A stretch of 64,000 bases of DNA from Mariniphaga sp. (GTDB lineage Bacteria; Bacteroidota; Bacteroidia; Bacteroidales; Prolixibacteraceae): NCBI GenBank assembly GCA_024636975.1, contig JAGXGA010000055.1:186001-250000 (forward strand), read 5' to 3'. Under the pieces are notes generated by a model. The model worked only from the letters and a program-made list of their open reading frames with translations. It was not told where the DNA came from and searched no databases. Positions within the stretch are counted from its first letter, which is position 1. Every line of letters starts with the position of its first letter. The translations under genes and the position numbers were made by a program. Positions 45,237 to 53,582 of the stretch are shown piece by piece.

Positions 45237-45360
45237 TTACGTAAAAAGCGTTACGTAAAAAACATGATTGTATTTAATTGAAATTCAAACTTTAGGTGAA
45301 GCGAAGTATTTTTTGCAATTATTATATTTTTACGTAAAAAGCGTTACGCAAAAAACGTAA
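45237..45360. repeat. Two copies of a tandem 14-bp repeat pair (TTACGTAAAAAGCG)
   Basis: TTACGTAAAAAGCG is followed at exactly 14 bp by TTACGTAAAAAACA at 45237-45264. The same pair, with TTACGCAAAAAACG as second unit, occurs at 45330-45357, 93 bp away. The second copy runs straight into the decayed ATPase fragment. TTACGTAA is palindromic, so these could be protein-binding sites or the edges of an inserted segment. Confidence 0.65.
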
Positions 45361-45604
45361 TTTTTGGTATAATCATTTCTATTCTATAACCGACCTTCAA
45401 TTCAAAGTCATAAAAGCTATTGCTAAGGAAACGCAGGTTGACAAACCTTTTTCAAGTAAGTTTATTGCCAAATACCAATTAGGATCAGCCAGTTCAGCAA
45501 AGACAGCTATTGATGCATTGCTCAAAAGAGGAATGTTAACCAACAACAATACGATTTATGTTACCGATTGGTATTTCTCTCTTTGGTTAAAAAAGCAGTT
45601 ATAA
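45338..45604 (+). pseudogene. C-terminal fragment of an AAA-type ATPase
   Basis: An 88-codon open stretch without an initiation codon encodes FYSITDLQFKVIKAIAKE, a QLGSASSAKTAIDALLKRGM helix pair and WYFSLWLKKQL before TAA. This matches the C-terminal winged-helix end of the archaeal-type AAA ATPase family (PF01637-like) common in Bacteroidota. The P-loop and the remaining ~300 residues are absent, so it is a decayed remnant. It overlaps the convergent DUF2147 gene by 6 bp. Confidence 0.65.
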
Positions 45605-46042
45605 CTCAGTGCGGTACCATTCCGAGCTGCGTCCAAGCAGACGGATGCCGGCAACATAACCTTTCAGCTTAAGCAAATCGTCACTTTCAAGCCATGCATA
45701 ACATGTGTATGTATTTCCTGATTTAGGATCATATATTTCCCCGTTATTCCATTCTTCATCTTTTGCATCGTATTCAAGGCCGCTAAGAATCTGCAAGCCA
45801 ATCAGTGAACGGTCTTGAAGTTTTTCATCAGGGTTGTTGTCATCTTTTGGGGGCTGTCCGTTTTCATATTTCTCAGGTATCATATAAACGATGGTCCCTA
45901 AATACTTCCCGTTTTCCTTTTCCACTTTAATCTTAGTGGTTTTTTCATCGTTCCACCAGATTCCCGTAATTTTATCTGCTTCCTGTGCAATTCCTGCAAT
46001 TGTGTATAATCCCAGGAAGAAAAGCAATGCAAGATGTTTCAT
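45599..46042 (-). CDS. DUF2147 exported protein
   Basis: A 147-residue protein with a signal peptide (residues 1-19, ending GIAQ). The mature domain contains GIWWNDEKTTKIKVEKENGK, GTIVYMIPEK, LIGLQILSGLEY and the end KGYVAGIRLLGRSSEWYR, which is the DUF2147 pattern. Family function is unknown; it is a small beta-barrel-like periplasmic or outer-membrane-associated domain. It is divergent from the penicillin acylase gene. Confidence 0.9.
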   Translation of the reverse strand: MKHLALLFFLGLYTIAGIAQEADKITGIWWNDEKTTKIKVEKENGKYLGTIVYMIPEKYENGQPPKDDNNPDEKLQDRSLIGLQILSGLEYDAKDEEWNNGEIYDPKSGNTYTCYAWLESDDLLKLKGYVAGIRLLGRSSEWYRTEL

Positions 46043-46148
46043 AATTATCGTTTTGATTATTAATTTTATAGAATTTAAAAGTAGAAATATTATACAATCA
46101 AACCGATATTTTAATAACTTTTTTTCTGATTATAAACTTTAATGCGAA

Positions 46149-48524
46149 ATGAAAAGGATAAAGCGTGTCTTGTTAGCTTTTATAGTATTACTTATAGCTG
46201 CTTTAATTGCCGGATTTATTGTATTGCATCAAATCCGTACCTCATCACTTCCCAATTACTCTGAAGATGTCATCCTTAATGGATTAACTGATGAGGTTAC
46301 CATACTCAGGGATTCATTTGCCATTCCTCATATTTACGCACAAAATGAGGGCGATTTATACAGGGCTACAGGTTTTGCAATGGCCCAGGACCGCTTGTGG
46401 CAAATGGATCTTTTACGAAGGGTAACTCAGGGAAGGCTAAGTGAAATATTGGGGAATGATCAGGTGGAAACCGATTTGCTTATGCGTGCCATACGTATAC
46501 AGGAGAAATCGGAAAGAATTCTGGAACAGACACCCAAAGAAATACTTTTTGCTCTTGAAGCATTTGCCTCAGGCGTAAACTATTTTATTGAAAATTACCC
46601 GTTACCGCCTGAATTTAAAATTCTGGGTTACGAGCCGGAACCCTGGCAACCTGTTCATTCTGTTAACCTGATAGGTTACATGTCGTGGGACCTGACTTCC
46701 GGATGGGGTACTGAGATGCTGCTGTATAAGCTTGCCCGGGAGGTATCCACTGAACAGATTGAGGAGTTGATTCCGGCACCGGAAATCCATTCCACTCCAG
46801 TTTATACGAGTTTTCAAGGCAGTTACAATTTAGAAGAAACACTTCTTTCGGCCAACAGTAAGTTGGAACATTTGGGGGCGCAGGTTTTTTTTGGAAGCAA
46901 TAACTGGGCTGTTTCAGGTGAGAAGAGCATATCAGGCAAACCACTTTTGGCCAACGACATGCACCTGGGATTGTTTGCCCCGGGCATCTGGTACCAGATG
47001 CACCAGGTGGCTGAGGGAACTTTAAATGTAACTGGCCTGGTGTTACCCGGTCAGCCGTTTGTTATCGCAGGGCATAATGATTCCATTGCCTGGGGAATGA
47101 CAAATGTTATGGTTGATGATTTAGATTTTTATGCTGAAACTTTAAACGAAGATTCAACAAAGTATTTGCTCGATGGACAATGGATTGATTTGATTATTAA
47201 AGAGGAAAGCATAACCACTAAAGAGGGAGATGCACTCACACATAGTTTAAAGTTTACTCACAGAGGGCCTTTAGTTAATCGTTTTAGAAGTGAAAAAGAA
47301 ACCGCACTTTCAATCCGTTGGTTGGGAAATGATATGAGCAACGAAATACGCACCGTTTACTTGCTTAACAGGGCATCAGACTGGAGTGAATTCCGTGATG
47401 CGGTAAAAACATTTAAGTCGGTTAGCCAGAATATCGTATATGCTGATGTTGTCGGTAATATAGGTCTGCAGGCTGCTGCAGGGGTCCCATTGCGTGAAGG
47501 CCAGGGGATCAGAATCTATCCGGGCGATACCAGCCTTTACGATTGGAAAGGGTTCGTGCCGTTTGAAGAACTTCCCTTTGAATTTAATCCTGCCCGTGGA
47601 TATGTATCATCAGCCAATAACAAAACAGCTCCCGTTGATTATCCGTATTATGTAGGCACCTGGTATTCACTTCCTGACCGGATCGACAGGATTCGTGAGA
47701 TGCTTGAGGAAACCGAAATGCATAGTTTGGAATCATTTGAACGAATGCATAAAGATTTTAAATCCAAAAAGGCTGAGCGGTTTGTTCCCGAATTTCTTGC
47801 AGCACTGGAAGCATTAGATGACCAATCACAGCGGGCTGCATTAAAAAAGCTTCAGGATTGGGATTATGTGATGACCAGTGAAAGTTCTGCTACTTCAATC
47901 TTTGAAATTCTGTACCGAAAGGTGGCCGAAAACCTGGTGCGAGATGAACTGTCGGAAGAATTATATCGTTCATTTATGGGAGAACGCATCCTGGTTGAAA
48001 ACCTGATGGCCAATTTAATAAATTCAAAATCATCGGATTGGATTGACAATAAAGGCACTCCTGAAGCAGAAACATGGAACGACATTGTAATAAGGTCATT
48101 TACTGAAACTGTTGAAGAACTGAACAATACATTTGGCCCTGACGTTGATGACTGGCACTGGGATAAATTGCATACATTCACCCTGGGACATCCGTTGGGT
48201 GTGGTTGTTTTTTTGGAAAAGGCCTTTAATCTTAATAAGGGGCCTTACGGTGTTCCGGGAAGTTATCATACTGTAACCCCATATTCTTATTCATATAACA
48301 ATTTGTACAAGGTAAACCACGGGGCCTCGCACCGGCATATCTATGACCTTGCAAACTGGAATAATTCCAAAACTGTGATTCCGACCGGAACCAGCGGAAT
48401 ACCCGCCAGTGATTATTACCTCGATCAAACTGAATTGTACCTGGAAAACCTTTATCATGCCGATCCATTTACTAAAGATGAAGTGGAAAAGTTGATTAAA
48501 TATAAAATGAAGCTGCTGCCATAA
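46149..48524 (+). CDS. Penicillin acylase family Ntn-hydrolase
   Basis: A 791-residue envelope amidase. An N-terminal hydrophobic segment (about 7-27) anchors or exports it. The alpha-chain (about 40-249) includes FAIPHIYAQNEGDLYRATG and AQDRLWQMDLLRR. The beta-chain nucleophile is S250 in FFGSNNWAVSG, where autocleavage would occur. The later HNDSIAWGMTN supplies the oxyanion Asn region. The natural substrate could be an acyl-homoserine lactone or other N-acyl compound; this cannot be judged from sequence. Confidence 0.94.
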   Translation: MKRIKRVLLAFIVLLIAALIAGFIVLHQIRTSSLPNYSEDVILNGLTDEVTILRDSFAIPHIYAQNEGDLYRATGFAMAQDRLWQMDLLRRVTQGRLSEILGNDQVETDLLMRAIRIQEKSERILEQTPKEILFALEAFASGVNYFIENYPLPPEFKILGYEPEPWQPVHSVNLIGYMSWDLTSGWGTEMLLYKLAREVSTEQIEELIPAPEIHSTPVYTSFQGSYNLEETLLSANSKLEHLGAQVFFGSNNWAVSGEKSISGKPLLANDMHLGLFAPGIWYQMHQVAEGTLNVTGLVLPGQPFVIAGHNDSIAWGMTNVMVDDLDFYAETLNEDSTKYLLDGQWIDLIIKEESITTKEGDALTHSLKFTHRGPLVNRFRSEKETALSIRWLGNDMSNEIRTVYLLNRASDWSEFRDAVKTFKSVSQNIVYADVVGNIGLQAAAGVPLREGQGIRIYPGDTSLYDWKGFVPFEELPFEFNPARGYVSSANNKTAPVDYPYYVGTWYSLPDRIDRIREMLEETEMHSLESFERMHKDFKSKKAERFVPEFLAALEALDDQSQRAALKKLQDWDYVMTSESSATSIFEILYRKVAENLVRDELSEELYRSFMGERILVENLMANLINSKSSDWIDNKGTPEAETWNDIVIRSFTETVEELNNTFGPDVDDWHWDKLHTFTLGHPLGVVVFLEKAFNLNKGPYGVPGSYHTVTPYSYSYNNLYKVNHGASHRHIYDLANWNNSKTVIPTGTSGIPASDYYLDQTELYLENLYHADPFTKDEVEKLIKYKMKLLP

Positions 48525-48599
48525 TTTGGCAGCGGGTTCTATTTGGACTCAGGATAAAACTCATTCGTTCAATGATTTGTTATAATATAAATTTCAGTC

Positions 48600-49457
48600 A
48601 TGAACGAAAATAATAAAAATACACCTCCTCCGATATTTATCGTTTCCGGCGGACGCGGTCTTGCCGGTAACCATATGGTTCAGTCGCTTCTTATCCAGTA
48701 CCCTGAAAATAAGATACCGGTAGTTATTCATCCTGAAATCGATAGTAAATCAAAAGTAAAAAAAGTAGTGGAGCAGGCAAAGGCAGAAAATGCCCTGATT
48801 GTGCACACAATGGTTGATCCGGCCCTACGGGATGAGCTTAATAAAATTTGTGAAAGCATTGGTGTACGAAGCATTGATTATATGGGCCCACTGGCCAACT
48901 ACCTCGACGAACAGCTTGACGTAGAACCATTGCAGCATCCGGGGTTATATCGTAAACTCAACCAGGAATATTTTGAGCGGATTGAATCCATTGAATTCAC
49001 CCTTTCGCATGATGACGGGATGGGGCATGAACGATTGCAAAATGCTGAAATTATTTTAACCGGAGTTTCACGGGTGGGTAAAACCCCGCTAAGTGTTTAC
49101 CTTGCCATGTTTGGCTGGAAAGTTGCAAATGTACCTCTCGTAAAAGGAATCCAACCACCCGATGAACTGTTTCAGGTAGATCCTAATCGGGTGTTTGGGC
49201 TTCACATTGGCACATCACAACTCATTTCACATCGAAAAAAAAGAATGCAAAGCTGGAACAATCACCAAAACCCGCTTTATGTCGATGAGAATACGGTAAA
49301 GGAAGAAATCCGGAATGCACTGTTTGTATTTGAACGCGGCGGATTTACTGTTCTCACGGTTACAAATAAACCCATTGAAAGTACTGCAAATGAAATTCTA
49401 AACCTTATTTCGGAACGTTTTTCTTACCGTGGAAAACGGATGAATACTCCACACTGA
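48600..49457 (+). CDS. PEP synthase/PPDK regulatory protein (kinase/pyrophosphorylase, DUF299)
   Basis: Bifunctional regulator that inactivates PEP synthase or pyruvate phosphate dikinase by ADP-dependent phosphorylation and reactivates it by Pi-dependent dephosphorylation. The 285 residues contain the P-loop GVSRVGKTPLSVYLA (about 154-168), IEFTLSHDDG and ANVPLVKGIQPPDEL, all typical. No PEP synthase or PPDK gene is in this window, so the target is encoded elsewhere. Probably monocistronic. Confidence 0.9.
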   Translation: MNENNKNTPPPIFIVSGGRGLAGNHMVQSLLIQYPENKIPVVIHPEIDSKSKVKKVVEQAKAENALIVHTMVDPALRDELNKICESIGVRSIDYMGPLANYLDEQLDVEPLQHPGLYRKLNQEYFERIESIEFTLSHDDGMGHERLQNAEIILTGVSRVGKTPLSVYLAMFGWKVANVPLVKGIQPPDELFQVDPNRVFGLHIGTSQLISHRKKRMQSWNNHQNPLYVDENTVKEEIRNALFVFERGGFTVLTVTNKPIESTANEILNLISERFSYRGKRMNTPH

Positions 49458-49555
49458 ATTTATAAAGCTATCTGTATTGAGAAAAACAATAAATTCTGTG
49501 CAGGAATATTTCATTTATCGTGTCTTATTTATAATTTCAGTGAACATTAGATTGG

Positions 49556-50137
49556 ATGGGTGAGGAAGAAATTATAAACAGGTTAAAACAGGGTGACGAA
49601 AAGGTTTTCAGGGAATTTGTTGACCAATACCGACAGCGGGTGGTAAATACCTGCTTTGGTTTGCTACATAATTCCGGGGATGCCGAAGATGTTGCCCAGG
49701 AAGTTTTCATCGAGGTATTTCGTTCGGTGCATAAATTCAGGGGGCAGTCAAAAATATCTACCTGGCTTTACCGTATTGCAGTAACCCGGTCGCTGAACTT
49801 TATTCGCGATAATAAAAAACATTCCTGGTTTAAATCATTCGACAGTGATGTTAAGTCGAAACTGGATGCACTTGCACAGTTGAAATCAGGTGATGATGAT
49901 AACCCTGAACAAAACATGGAGAACCACCAGCGGGCTCTAATGTTGCATGAAGCCATCGATGCGTTGCCTGAAAAACAGCGGGTGGCTTTTACTTTAAACA
50001 AATACGATGATATGGGCTATAAGGAAGTTGCTGAAGTGATGGATCTTTCCGTTTCTTCCGTAGAATCGCTTATCCACCGTGCTAAAATAAACCTTCAGAA
50101 GAAACTCTACCAATGCTATAAAAAAAAGTGCATTTGA
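49556..50137 (+). CDS. ECF-type RNA polymerase sigma factor
   Basis: A 193-residue sigma-70 family protein with regions 2 and 4 only. Region 2 contains NTCFGLLHNSGDAEDVAQEVFIEVFRSV with the STWLYRIAVTRSLNFIRD segment; region 4 contains LPEKQRVAFTLNKYDDMGYKEVAEVM and VSSVESLIHRAKINLQKKL. It starts a four-gene plus-strand cluster with an anti-sigma factor, a CnrX-like sensor and a Spy-like protein, an envelope-stress set. Confidence 0.95.
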   Translation: MGEEEIINRLKQGDEKVFREFVDQYRQRVVNTCFGLLHNSGDAEDVAQEVFIEVFRSVHKFRGQSKISTWLYRIAVTRSLNFIRDNKKHSWFKSFDSDVKSKLDALAQLKSGDDDNPEQNMENHQRALMLHEAIDALPEKQRVAFTLNKYDDMGYKEVAEVMDLSVSSVESLIHRAKINLQKKLYQCYKKKCI

Positions 50138-50175
50138 ACGCAGGAAAAATAGATGATTAGTGTCAAAACAATATA

Positions 50176-50625
50176 ATGCAGAACAAAATGAAATGTAAAA
50201 CAATACATGACAGGCTAATTTTCTTCATTGAAGGCGAACTGCCACAACAAGAGATGCGCGAAGTTGCCTTACATCTTGATGAATGTACCGAATGTGCTGC
50301 ATTTGCTGAAGATATGAGAAGAACCCTGGGCATTGTGGAATTGGAAAAAAATATTCAGACGGCACCCTATTTCTATACCCGGATCAAACGACGTATGGAG
50401 AAACAACAGGAGGCAGAGGTGGTGCATGTAAGTTTTCCACTGTGGGAAAAGGTTTTACAACCTGCAATGTTTTCTGTTTTGCTTTTGGCCGGAATATTTA
50501 CCGGGATAAAGATCGGTGATAAGGCAGGCAGTAATATCCCGGAAAGTGGAAATACAGTAACTGAAATAATCCCGTATTTGAATGAAATGGAAGCAGAACC
50601 ACTTGAAATGTTTTTAATGAAATAA
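50176..50625 (+). CDS. Zinc-finger anti-sigma factor
   Basis: A 149-residue membrane protein with the ZAS-type motif H33-x3-C37-x2-C40 (ALHLDECTEC) in its cytoplasmic N-terminus and one transmembrane helix at about 90-112. The extracytoplasmic tail is short (about 35 residues). It should hold the adjacent sigma factor inactive until an envelope signal is received. Met5 (50188) is an alternative start. It lies 38 bp after the sigma gene and ends 3 bp before the next gene. Confidence 0.88.
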   Translation: MQNKMKCKTIHDRLIFFIEGELPQQEMREVALHLDECTECAAFAEDMRRTLGIVELEKNIQTAPYFYTRIKRRMEKQQEAEVVHVSFPLWEKVLQPAMFSVLLLAGIFTGIKIGDKAGSNIPESGNTVTEIIPYLNEMEAEPLEMFLMK

Positions 50626-50628
50626 CTA

Positions 50629-51162
50629 ATGGCAGCTAAAAATAAATACCGCATTTTAATCTGGGTGATTATCATTCTTGTTGCTACCAATCTTTCAATG
50701 GGTTTGTCTTTCTTTTATCACACAGAGCAGGACAGGCAACTGATAAAGCAGACTGAAGAAGAAAACATAGAGGTTCCTGCACAGCAACGTACCCGGTTTT
50801 TCAGGGAACAACTGGATCTGAATCCACAGCAGGTTGATGTATACAGGGAATTAAACCGCGATTTCAACCGTAATGCCTGGCAAATCCAGAATCAATTATC
50901 AGAATTAAGAATTATAATGGTAGAAGAAATGGGTCTCAAAAATCCGGATATGCAAAAACTGGATAATATAGCAATTCAAATAGGTGAACTGCATAAAGAG
51001 CTGAAAAATAAAACCATTGAATACTACCTGGCAATGAAAGAGGTAAGCACTGAAGAACAACAGGAAAAACTGCATAAGATTTTTATTTCGATACTCAAAA
51101 AAAATGAAGATGTAAAATTGCCCCAGGGGAGACGTAGGTTTAGAAATAACCTGCAGGAATAA
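50629..51162 (+). CDS. CnrX/Spy-like periplasmic sensor protein
   Basis: A 177-residue protein with an N-terminal membrane anchor (about 8-28) and an all-helical periplasmic part. It has the LDLNPQQVDVYRELNRDF helix, which resembles the LTxxQ signature of Spy/CpxP and the heavy-metal sensor CnrX. It likely relays a periplasmic signal to the anti-sigma factor encoded just upstream (3-bp gap). Metal or misfolded protein are both possible signals. Confidence 0.82.
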   Translation: MAAKNKYRILIWVIIILVATNLSMGLSFFYHTEQDRQLIKQTEEENIEVPAQQRTRFFREQLDLNPQQVDVYRELNRDFNRNAWQIQNQLSELRIIMVEEMGLKNPDMQKLDNIAIQIGELHKELKNKTIEYYLAMKEVSTEEQQEKLHKIFISILKKNEDVKLPQGRRRFRNNLQE

Positions 51163-51249
51163 ATCAACAGCAGAATGCCTGGACTACTGCAGTATGCTAT
51201 TGCTGCATAAATCATGAAATATATTTAATAACATTAAAATTTTTAAGCA

Positions 51250-51702
51250 ATGAAAAAATTAAAATTTGCATGGATTTTTATCGCCCTTATGCTGGGTTCA
51301 ACAATTGTTTTTGCCCAGGGCTGGCGAAATGGCCGTTGTACAGGTTATAATGTTGACAACAGGCAAGGTGTATGTTTAAATATTCTGTCTGATCTATCTG
51401 ATGAACAGATGGAGAAAATTACGGAACTTAATACCGCTCACCAAAAAGCAATGGCTGAATTGCGGACAGAAATGCGGTCAACCAACGATCTGGTTAAGAA
51501 AAATGAAATCAGGGGAGAAATGCTCCAGCAGGTACAGGCACACCGGAATGAAGTACGCAACCTGTTAACTGAGGAACAGCAAAAGCAATACGACTTGTTG
51601 CAAACCGCAACAGGAAACAGGGGCAACGGGTTTGCAGCTGCGCGTGATGGTGGTCGCGGACAGGCCGGATTTGGCAGGCACAGGTTCCGGGGCGGTTGGT
51701 AA
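51250..51702 (+). CDS. Spy/CpxP-like periplasmic chaperone
   Basis: A 150-residue exported protein: signal peptide (residues 1-22, VFAQ), then a helical Spy-like core with LSDEQMEKITELNTAHQKAM and LTEEQQKQYDLLQ repeats, and a Gly/Arg-rich tail (GGRGQAGFGRHRFRGGW). Two Cys (GRCTGY, GVCLN) in the mature N-terminus could form a disulfide. It probably belongs to the regulon of the ECF sigma factor encoded three genes upstream. Confidence 0.85.
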   Translation: MKKLKFAWIFIALMLGSTIVFAQGWRNGRCTGYNVDNRQGVCLNILSDLSDEQMEKITELNTAHQKAMAELRTEMRSTNDLVKKNEIRGEMLQQVQAHRNEVRNLLTEEQQKQYDLLQTATGNRGNGFAAARDGGRGQAGFGRHRFRGGW

Positions 51703-51729
51703 TTTGTAAGTCACAACATTAGTACCCCA

Positions 51730-51800
51730 AAGAACCTTGAAATGAATGCTTTATTTTACCATTTTGGTAATACTGACAGGGCTTTCAAGGTTCTTCTTTT
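51730..51800. terminator. Bidirectional terminator-like hairpin with an inner hairpin
   Basis: AAGAACCTTGAAA (51730-51742) pairs with TTTCAAGGTTCTT (51783-51795), enclosing a second small hairpin (TACCATTTTGGTA). CTTTTTTC follows on the plus strand. It separates the convergent Spy-like and amidohydrolase genes. Confidence 0.7.
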
Positions 51801-51801
51801 T

Positions 51802-53004
51802 TCAGGCCGGCTGCTGTAAAACCTTAACCCGACAGGCGGAAGTGAGCTTCAAATGCTGTAGATCGGCTCCTGTAATGAGATTAATTCCCGGATTTTTGCC
51901 CCGTTCAAAACTACCGTACCTGTGGTCGATGCGGAGTGCCCGGGCACCATTCAGGCAGGCCCAGGTTACCAGCTCATGAAGTGTTATATCCGGAAAATGC
52001 TGCTGCAATGTTATCATTTCCTGCAATACCGAAAGCTGATGATTTGATGCCAGGCTGTCGGTACCAAGGCAAAGGTTAAGTTTTTCGTTTTGAAACAGCG
52101 GTACCGGCGGAAGCTGATCTTCAATGTACAGGTTGGAGTTGGGGCAAAGGACAAAGTAAGTGTTTTCAGGATTTCTGTTTTCTTTAATAACTGAAATATC
52201 GGACTGAGAGGTATAGGTGTTGTGGACCAGTAACAACTGATTTTCTTTAGGCAGCAGAGATAAAACCCAATGGAGCATGCTTCCCCGCTTTGGTTTCAAA
52301 TGCGAGACATCAAGCCCCAGGTTATGTTGCAGGTGATTTAATATGGGGCCGCTGCAGCTTTTAAAGAACATTTCCTCAGCTATACTTTCCTGATTATGAA
52401 TCGATAAGATGCTGTTGTCCGACAAAGCATTATCTTTAATCCTTTTGAATAAGGTTTCTGAAACCGAGTAGGAGGAATGGGGCGTTACCGACACTGAAAG
52501 TCCGGCTTCATGAAACATACTTTCGACGAATTTAGCAATACTGAATGCCTTTTCAACCCGAGATGGATGAAAACCAAACGCTTCGGTAAATGTGTGGTAA
52601 TAAAGCTTACTGGTGCGTTTTACTTCGAGGGAACTAATGGAGTTGGAAACATCACCAACGGCAACTGTTCCTGAATGCTGCATCTGAAAATCGGCTTTTT
52701 TAAGAGCTAACGGATCAAGAAGGTTTTCATCATTTCGCAGTTTGTTGATTTCTCCAAGAAATCCTCCCAACCCTTTTCTTTCAGGTATTTTTCCTTTAAG
52801 ATGTGAAAGTTCAAGGTGGCAGTGGGAATTCACAAAACCGGGTACCAATATGCCGCTGTAGTATTCAAGACCGGCCTGCTCCCGGAGCATGCCACCGGTG
52901 TCGGTGATTTCTGCTATAGTGCCATCGTCTTCACAAATTAAAATGCCATTTTTTAGGGGAGGTCGATTGCCCGGGAAAATAAAGGTTGCAGAAATTTTTC
53001 TCAC
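51802..53004 (-). CDS. Amidohydrolase family protein (deaminase-like)
   Basis: A 400-residue metal-dependent hydrolase, cytoplasmic. Metal ligands: NSHCHLELSHLKG (HxH, about 59-61), SVTPHSSYSVS, SIHNQES, LLLVHNTYT and LCLGTDSLASNHQLS with the catalytic Asp. The arrangement is that of the TrzN/guanine deaminase/aminofutalosine deaminase group. It partners the DUF4296 lipoprotein gene (4-bp overlap), a pairing I associate with Bacteroidota. 6-Amino-6-deoxyfutalosine deamination (menaquinone) is one possibility. Confidence 0.85.
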   Translation of the reverse strand: MRKISATFIFPGNRPPLKNGILICEDDGTIAEITDTGGMLREQAGLEYYSGILVPGFVNSHCHLELSHLKGKIPERKGLGGFLGEINKLRNDENLLDPLALKKADFQMQHSGTVAVGDVSNSISSLEVKRTSKLYYHTFTEAFGFHPSRVEKAFSIAKFVESMFHEAGLSVSVTPHSSYSVSETLFKRIKDNALSDNSILSIHNQESIAEEMFFKSCSGPILNHLQHNLGLDVSHLKPKRGSMLHWVLSLLPKENQLLLVHNTYTSQSDISVIKENRNPENTYFVLCPNSNLYIEDQLPPVPLFQNEKLNLCLGTDSLASNHQLSVLQEMITLQQHFPDITLHELVTWACLNGARALRIDHRYGSFERGKNPGINLITGADLQHLKLTSACRVKVLQQPA

Positions 53005-53396
53005 TGTCCTCTTCTCTGTATTTCCAGTTCCTCCATGTCGGTCTTTCGACCTGAATATTCCTGTTCAATTTCAGTGAGCTGGTTCATCACCTTCCTGTAC
53101 ATTTTTTCGAACTGGCGTGGCTGACTGGCATAAAAAACCAGCGAGCGTTCAAACACCGAATCCTGAACTTCATGCTCCTGTAAAATGGAGTAATAAAAAT
53201 CGGTCGAACTGCTTCTTTGCACAAGTGTATCTCGATGTCTGCGGCTGTTAAAGGCAGCTTCTGCCATATGAACATCAACCAGGATATTTATCATCCTGTC
53301 TTCTTCAATCAGGTTTTCAGGTTTTTCAACCGGCGGCTTGCTGCAGGAGAAAACAACTATTAAGGCAAGAAATAATATGGTACTTATTTTTTTCAT
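53001..53396 (-). CDS. DUF4296 lipoprotein
   Basis: A 131-residue lipoprotein (lipobox VVFSC, Cys18). The mature part shows the DUF4296 pattern: MINILVDVHMAEAAFN (about 35-50) and DSVFERSLVFYASQPRQFEKMYRKVM. Function unknown. It is translationally coupled to the amidohydrolase gene downstream by a 4-bp ATGA overlap, although one protein should be outside and the other inside the cytoplasm. Confidence 0.85.
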   Translation of the reverse strand: MKKISTILFLALIVVFSCSKPPVEKPENLIEEDRMINILVDVHMAEAAFNSRRHRDTLVQRSSSTDFYYSILQEHEVQDSVFERSLVFYASQPRQFEKMYRKVMNQLTEIEQEYSGRKTDMEELEIQRRGQ

Positions 53397-53582
53397 ATAA
53401 AACGACCGCCAAATTATAAATAGTTTCAGTATCAGGCAAAAACCTGTTGTTAAAAAATCTAATCTTTCCGTATTACTTGTGAGGCTGGTTTCAAAATATG
53501 CCGTTCCTGAAGTAAACCGGTCAAAATTAGCTAAATTCGTGGATTAAACTTGCAGTTATAATGCTTTAACTTGTGTGATCGG

